In this document: one piece after another, positions 60,530 to 64,000 of the stretch
Numbering within the stretch: the first letter of the stretch is position 1
Layout of the letters: the number at the start of each line of letters is the position of its first letter
Source: Brachybacterium fresconis
Lineage (GTDB): Bacteria; Actinomycetota; Actinomycetes; Actinomycetales; Dermabacteraceae
Direction of reading: 5' to 3'
Length of the DNA: 64,000 nucleotides
Assembly: GCF_017876515.1 (NCBI RefSeq)
Contig: NZ_JAGIOC010000001.1
Location: forward strand, 310,001 to 374,000
Program-made: the position numbers and the translations under genes
Notes under the pieces: model-generated
Told to the model about the DNA's origin: nothing
Seen by the model: only the letters and a program-made list of their open reading frames with translations
Databases searched by the model: none

Positions 60530-61546
60530 TTGTCGCAGATCACGCATGAGCTGGTGCTGGAGGTGCTCGACGGCTGCGGTGAGAGCGCCCTGCGGGAGGC
60601 CCGCGAGCTCGGGTCCGCTCGGCAGGTGTCCCCGACGGAGCTGACGCTGAGCACCGACGACCTCGACGCGGTGCGCGGCCTGCGCCGCGTCGTGGCGGCC
60701 TCCACCTCGCTCACCGTCCCCGCGCGGCGCCCCCGGGAACTGCTGGAGACCTCGGTCCAGCAGCGCCTCGGCGCGCTGCTGGAGGACCTCGGACGGCAGC
60801 GTCCGCGTCAGCGGTTCCACGGGCTGCGGGTGGAGGCGGCCGGTTCCGGGACCCCGGAGATGCGGCGGCTCGGTGAGGCCCTCGCCGAGAGCGCCGGGAT
60901 CCCCGTCGACGCGGACGGCGACCTGGTGGTGCGGGTGCGGCGCGGGGTCGGCGCGGGCACCTGGCAGGTGCTGCTGCGCACGACGCCGCGCCCGCTGTCC
61001 ACCCGCGCCTGGCGCACCGTGAACTACCCGGGGGCTGTGAATGCCACCATCGCGGCCACCGTGCTGGACCTGCTGGAGGTGGGTGAGGACGACAGCGTGC
61101 TGGACATGACCTGCGGGTCCGGGACGTTCCTGGTCGAGCAGCTGCACTCCGCGGCCCCCGCCCGCGCCGTCGGGGTGGACCGGGATCCGGAGGCGATCGA
61201 CGCCGCACGGGCCCACCAGCGTGCCGCGCGGCGCCGAGGTCGCATCGTCTGGGTCCTCGACGACGTGCTGACCAGCGATCTCGAGCCCGGCTTCACCCGG
61301 ATGCTGACGAATCCCCCCTGGGGCACGCTCCACGGGGACCATGAGGACAACGAGCAGCTGCTGGCGGACCTGCTGGCGCGGGCCGCACAGCTGGGCGTTC
61401 CGGACGCCCGGCTCGGGGTGCTCACCCACGAGATCACGCGGATGCAGCGGGTGCTGGAGCGCGAGACGGCCTGGCGGCCGGTGGGCGAGCACCGCTTCTT
61501 CCAGAAGGGGCACCACCCCCGGCTCTTCCTGCTCGAACGCCGCTGA
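60530..61546 (+). CDS. RNA guanine-N2-type methyltransferase
   Basis: 338 aa from TTG 60530. N-terminal THUMP-like region (VLEVLDGCGESALREARELG), then a class I fold with motif I SVLDMTCGSGTFLVEQLHSA, motif II VGVDRDPEAIDAARAHQ and motif IV MLTNPPWGTLHG. NPPW/NPPY enzymes of this build methylate guanine N2 in tRNA or rRNA (TrmN/Trm14/RlmL-like). Substrate not assignable from sequence. Confidence 0.8.
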   Translation: MSQITHELVLEVLDGCGESALREARELGSARQVSPTELTLSTDDLDAVRGLRRVVAASTSLTVPARRPRELLETSVQQRLGALLEDLGRQRPRQRFHGLRVEAAGSGTPEMRRLGEALAESAGIPVDADGDLVVRVRRGVGAGTWQVLLRTTPRPLSTRAWRTVNYPGAVNATIAATVLDLLEVGEDDSVLDMTCGSGTFLVEQLHSAAPARAVGVDRDPEAIDAARAHQRAARRRGRIVWVLDDVLTSDLEPGFTRMLTNPPWGTLHGDHEDNEQLLADLLARAAQLGVPDARLGVLTHEITRMQRVLERETAWRPVGEHRFFQKGHHPRLFLLERR

Positions 61547-61634
61547 CGGGAGTCACGCTCGCAACCGCCTCCGCAGGTCCCCGACGGGGCGACCGGGAGC
61601 CGTCGGCGGATCCGGTCCGCCACGGCTCGCGCCG

Positions 61635-62261
61635 TCACATCCCCCGTCGGCCCTCGGCCAGAGCGCGGATCGCGCCCTCGTCGCCGTGCACGCGCACCTG
61701 CGCCACCTCGTCGCGCCCGGAGGCCCAGAGCAGCAGCTCGAGCGCCTCGCCGTGGACGCGCAGGCTGCCGGCCGAGCGCCGGGAGCGCAGCTGGAGTCCT
61801 CCGCGCGGGGAGACCAGGCTGATGTCCGCCGCCACGTGCACGCTGATCCGGGACAGCAGCGTCAGGGCTCGCCAGGCCTGCGCCTGCTGGTCCGCGCTCA
61901 GGGCCCGCGGCTCCCAGTCCTTCTGGGCACGGCGCAGGTCCTCATGGTGGATCAGCAGCTCGCCCTGGCCGCTGAGGCGATCGACGGCTCCGACGGGGGA
62001 GCGGCCCGGCCCCTGCCGGAACCTCTCCACCCGCTCGGACCACGGCCGGGCCCGCTGCTCCTCCCGCACCGTCTTCGCTCGGCGTCCGAGCGGGCCCGGG
62101 AGCCGAGCGGCCATCACCACGGGGGTGTCGCGCTCGCGGTCCGAGAGGTGCTCGAGCAGGTCCGCGGCGTCCCAGCCCGGCAGGATCGTCGGCGCCTGGG
62201 GGCCCAGCGCCTGGAACGTGGTGGCGAACTGCTCGCGCTCGGGGTCGTGGCTCGTCGTCAT
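61635..62261 (-). CDS. TIGR03085-type DinB/mycothiol-dependent-like protein
   Basis: 208 aa. MTTSHDPEREQFATTFQALG, TILPGWDAADLLEHLSDRER (the usual His of the WTxxDLxxHL metal motif is partly kept), GELLIHHEDLRRAQKDWEPR and a C-terminal VHGEALELLLWASGRDEV. These fit the maleylpyruvate-isomerase/TIGR03085 metal-binding family. Function unknown. The stop is close to a GC-rich region without an obvious hairpin. Confidence 0.8.
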   Translation of the reverse strand: MTTSHDPEREQFATTFQALGPQAPTILPGWDAADLLEHLSDRERDTPVVMAARLPGPLGRRAKTVREEQRARPWSERVERFRQGPGRSPVGAVDRLSGQGELLIHHEDLRRAQKDWEPRALSADQQAQAWRALTLLSRISVHVAADISLVSPRGGLQLRSRRSAGSLRVHGEALELLLWASGRDEVAQVRVHGDEGAIRALAEGRRGM

Positions 62262-62268
62262 CGGGGCA

Positions 62269-63270
62269 TCACTCCTGGTTGCTGAAGGCCGCGTCGAAGG
62301 CCGCGTCCGAGGTGGGGTAGTCCAGCGACCTCAGGTGCTCGATCGCCTCGGCGGCCCCGTGGAGGCGGTCCATGCCGGCATCCTCCCATTCCACCGACAG
62401 CGGGCCGTCGTAGCCGATCGAGCGCAGCGCCCGCAGGCAGGCGTCGAAGGGGACGTCCCCGCGGCCGAAGGAGACGAAGTCCCACCCGCGGCGGGGATCG
62501 CCCCAGGGCAGGTGCGAGGACAGGCGCGTGTTGCGCCCGGTGATGCGCACTCGCACGTCCTTGCAGTGGACGTGGTAGATCCGGTCGGCGAAGTCGGTGA
62601 TGAAGGAGACCGGATCGATGTCCTGCCACATCATGTGCGAGGGGTCCCAGTTCAGGCCGAAGGACTCCCGGTGCCCGATGGCCTCGAGGGTGCGCCGGGT
62701 GGTCCAGTAGTCGTAGGCGATCTCGGAGGGGTGGACCTCGAGGGCGAAGCGGACCCCGCACTCCTCGAAGACGTCCAGGATCGGGTTCCACCGGTCGGCG
62801 AAATCCTGGTACCCCTGGTCGATGACCTCCTCGGGCACCGGCGGGAACATCGCCACGTACTTCCAGATGCTGGAGCCGGTGAAACCGGTGACGGTGTTCG
62901 CACCGAGTCGCCGGGCGAGGCGGGCGGCGTTCTTGACGTCCTCCGCGGCGCGCTGCCGCACGCCCTCGGGATCGCCGTCGCCCCAGATCCGCGAGGGCAG
63001 GATCCCCTGGTGGCGCAGGTCGATCGGATCGTCGCAGACGGCCTGGCCCACGAGGTGGTGGGAGATCGTCCAGACCTTCAACCCGTGCTTCTGCAGGATG
63101 CCCAGGCGGTCGGCGATGTAGTCGTCGTCGTCCCAGCGGCTGGCGTCCAGGTGCTCGGCGGAGATCGCGATCTCCAGGCCGTCGTAGCCCCAGGAGGAGG
63201 CGTGCGCGGCGACCTCCTCGAGGGTGAGGTCGCCCCACTGTCCGGTGAACAGGGTGTGCGGATGAGCCAT
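62269..63270 (-). CDS. Sugar phosphate isomerase/epimerase (xylose-isomerase-like TIM barrel)
   Basis: 333 aa from ATG 63270. AP_endonuc_2/TIM-barrel features: GYDGLEIAISAEHLDASRWD, VRFALEVHPSEIAYDYWTTR (metal-binding Glu), FGLNWDPSHMMWQDIDPV, YHVHCKDVRV and GPLSVEWEDAGMDR (second Glu). Metal-dependent isomerase or epimerase for a sugar or inositol. It follows the Gfo/Idh gene by 36 bp on the same strand; such pairs interconvert keto-sugars. Confidence 0.87.
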   Translation of the reverse strand: MAHPHTLFTGQWGDLTLEEVAAHASSWGYDGLEIAISAEHLDASRWDDDDYIADRLGILQKHGLKVWTISHHLVGQAVCDDPIDLRHQGILPSRIWGDGDPEGVRQRAAEDVKNAARLARRLGANTVTGFTGSSIWKYVAMFPPVPEEVIDQGYQDFADRWNPILDVFEECGVRFALEVHPSEIAYDYWTTRRTLEAIGHRESFGLNWDPSHMMWQDIDPVSFITDFADRIYHVHCKDVRVRITGRNTRLSSHLPWGDPRRGWDFVSFGRGDVPFDACLRALRSIGYDGPLSVEWEDAGMDRLHGAAEAIEHLRSLDYPTSDAAFDAAFSNQE

Positions 63271-63306
63271 GGCGATGGTGCTCCTTCTGGTGTGAGGGGT
63301 GGGGTC

Positions 63307-64000
63307 TCAGAGGGCGACGGCGGCCCCGTCGGCGGCGTCGGAGGCGATGATCGCGTCCAGCACGCGCTGCAGCGCGAGGCCGTCCGCGAAGTCCGGGGCG
63401 AAGCCGGCGCTCGCGCCGTCCGCTCCGTCGCGGATGGCGACCAGCAGGTCCCGGGCCTGGTTCGAGAAGGCGTTCTCCCAGCCCAGCACGTGGCCCTGCG
63501 GCCACCAGGCCTCGAGATAGGGGTGCTCGGGCTCGGTGACCAGGACCCGGGTGAAGCCCTGCTCGGCCACCGGGACGGTGGCGTCGAGGAACCAGAGCTC
63601 ATTGGGGCTCTCGAGGTCGAAGCGCAGCGCGCCACGGCTGCCGAACAGCTCGATGCTCAGTCGGTTCTTGGCACCGGCGGCCATCCGGGAGACCTCCACG
63701 GACGCCATCGCACCGCCGTCGAGCTCCAGGGTGGCCCAGGCGGCGTCGTCGACCGTGACGTCCTCCATCCCCTGGGGCCCGGGACGTCGCGGCACGAGCG
63801 TGGACAGGCGCCCGCGCACCGAGGTCGCGCGCTGCCCGGTGAGGTGCTGGATCTGGTCGATCGCATGGGAGCCGATGTCGCCGAGGGCCCCGGAGCCGGC
63901 GGTCTCCTTCCGCAGCCGCCAGGACATCCCGGCGTCCTCGTCCACCAGCCAGTCCTGGAGGTAGGAGGCCTTGGCCTGCCGGATGGTGCCGAGCCGGCCG
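63307..64000 (-). CDS. Gfo/Idh/MocA oxidoreductase, 5' end outside window
   Basis: About 230 C-terminal residues; the frame is open to the right edge, so the NAD(P)-binding Rossmann part is outside. Visible: SWRLRKETAGSGALGDIGSH with AIDQIQHLTGQ (the GxGxxxDxGxHxxD motif holding the catalytic His), then the beta-sheet substrate domain (VTVDDAAWATLELDGGAMAS, IELFGSRGALRFDLESPNEL). NAD(P)-dependent sugar or inositol dehydrogenase, partner of the TIM-barrel gene. Confidence 0.9.
   Translation of the reverse strand, partial: GRLGTIRQAKASYLQDWLVDEDAGMSWRLRKETAGSGALGDIGSHAIDQIQHLTGQRATSVRGRLSTLVPRRPGPQGMEDVTVDDAAWATLELDGGAMASVEVSRMAAGAKNRLSIELFGSRGALRFDLESPNELWFLDATVPVAEQGFTRVLVTEPEHPYLEAWWPQGHVLGWENAFSNQARDLLVAIRDGADGASAGFAPDFADGLALQRVLDAIIASDAADGAAVAL

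Overview
The window is high-GC actinobacterial DNA. Gene content (Lsr2, mIHF-like protein, FtsR/Rv1828-type MerR regulators, sbp/DUF881 genes, a GarA-like FHA protein) and frequent GTG starts fit the order Micrococcales; a Dermabacteraceae-like host such as Brachybacterium is my guess, not a demonstrated assignment. The right end (about 54.5-64 kb) is ordinary chromosome: tRNA-Pro(GGG), a methyltransferase, a DUF881-sbp-DUF881-FHA-FtsR-MerR gene row, an orphan ParA, an RNA methyltransferase and sugar-metabolism genes cut by the window edge. Everything left of the tRNA is an accessory region packed with insertion sequences and copper genes.

Layout. 0-4.8 kb: IS pile-up (IS256 end, IS1380 remnant split by an IS1634 element with a 52-bp target duplication, ISL3 copy 1). 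5.3-7.3 kb: small membrane protein, variant-LRR-like protein, AAA ATPase. 7.5-15.2 kb: copper efflux cluster on the minus strand (copZ, secreted copper-type protein, copA, YHS protein, frameshifted FAD oxidoreductase, copB, csoR) with CsoR-type palindromes. 15.2-18.5 kb: QacA/SmvA-type MFS pump with divergent TetR, then IS110 and P-type ATPase fossils. 18.5-28.0 kb: an orphan Complex I-like membrane arm (A, a His-rich NuoB/NuoD-like fusion, H, J, K, L, M, N) without NADH-input genes, its nuoH split by an IS3 element. 28.1-38.2 kb: second copper block (copZ and tetR fossils, multicopper oxidase, SHOCT protein, two-component system, CcdA, TlpA-like, CueP, ydhK split by an IS256 element, cysteine-rich copper storage protein, NlpC/P60 hydrolase). 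38.3-43.7 kb: Lsr2 plus a tightly overlapping operon of sigma-like factor, mIHF-like protein, unknown protein and CpaE/ParA-like ATPase, resembling a plasmid or ICE backbone. 44.1-49.0 kb: IS30, then an IS21 nested in an IS481. 49.0-54.4 kb: P-loop kinase-like protein, J-domain membrane protein, second variant-LRR paralogue, unknown HTH protein, ISL3 copy 2 and a decayed stretch up to the tRNA.

How it works together. CopA, CopB, CopZ and CsoR sense and export cytosolic Cu(I). The multicopper oxidase, CueP, TlpA/CcdA, the secreted protein and YdhK act outside the membrane, and the Cys-rich bundle stores copper inside. The Complex I-like operon lies between the two copper blocks. Its NuoB/D-like protein carries 14 His in a 54-residue stretch and no N2-type CC motif, its NuoJ has a Met-dense stretch, and its NuoH lacks the usual quinone-site loop. 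I regard this module as the most interesting feature. It suggests ion transport coupled to something other than NADH/quinone chemistry, possibly metal-linked, but that is inference only. Several functions have been broken by recent insertions (nuoH, ydhK) or by a frameshift (oxidoreductase).
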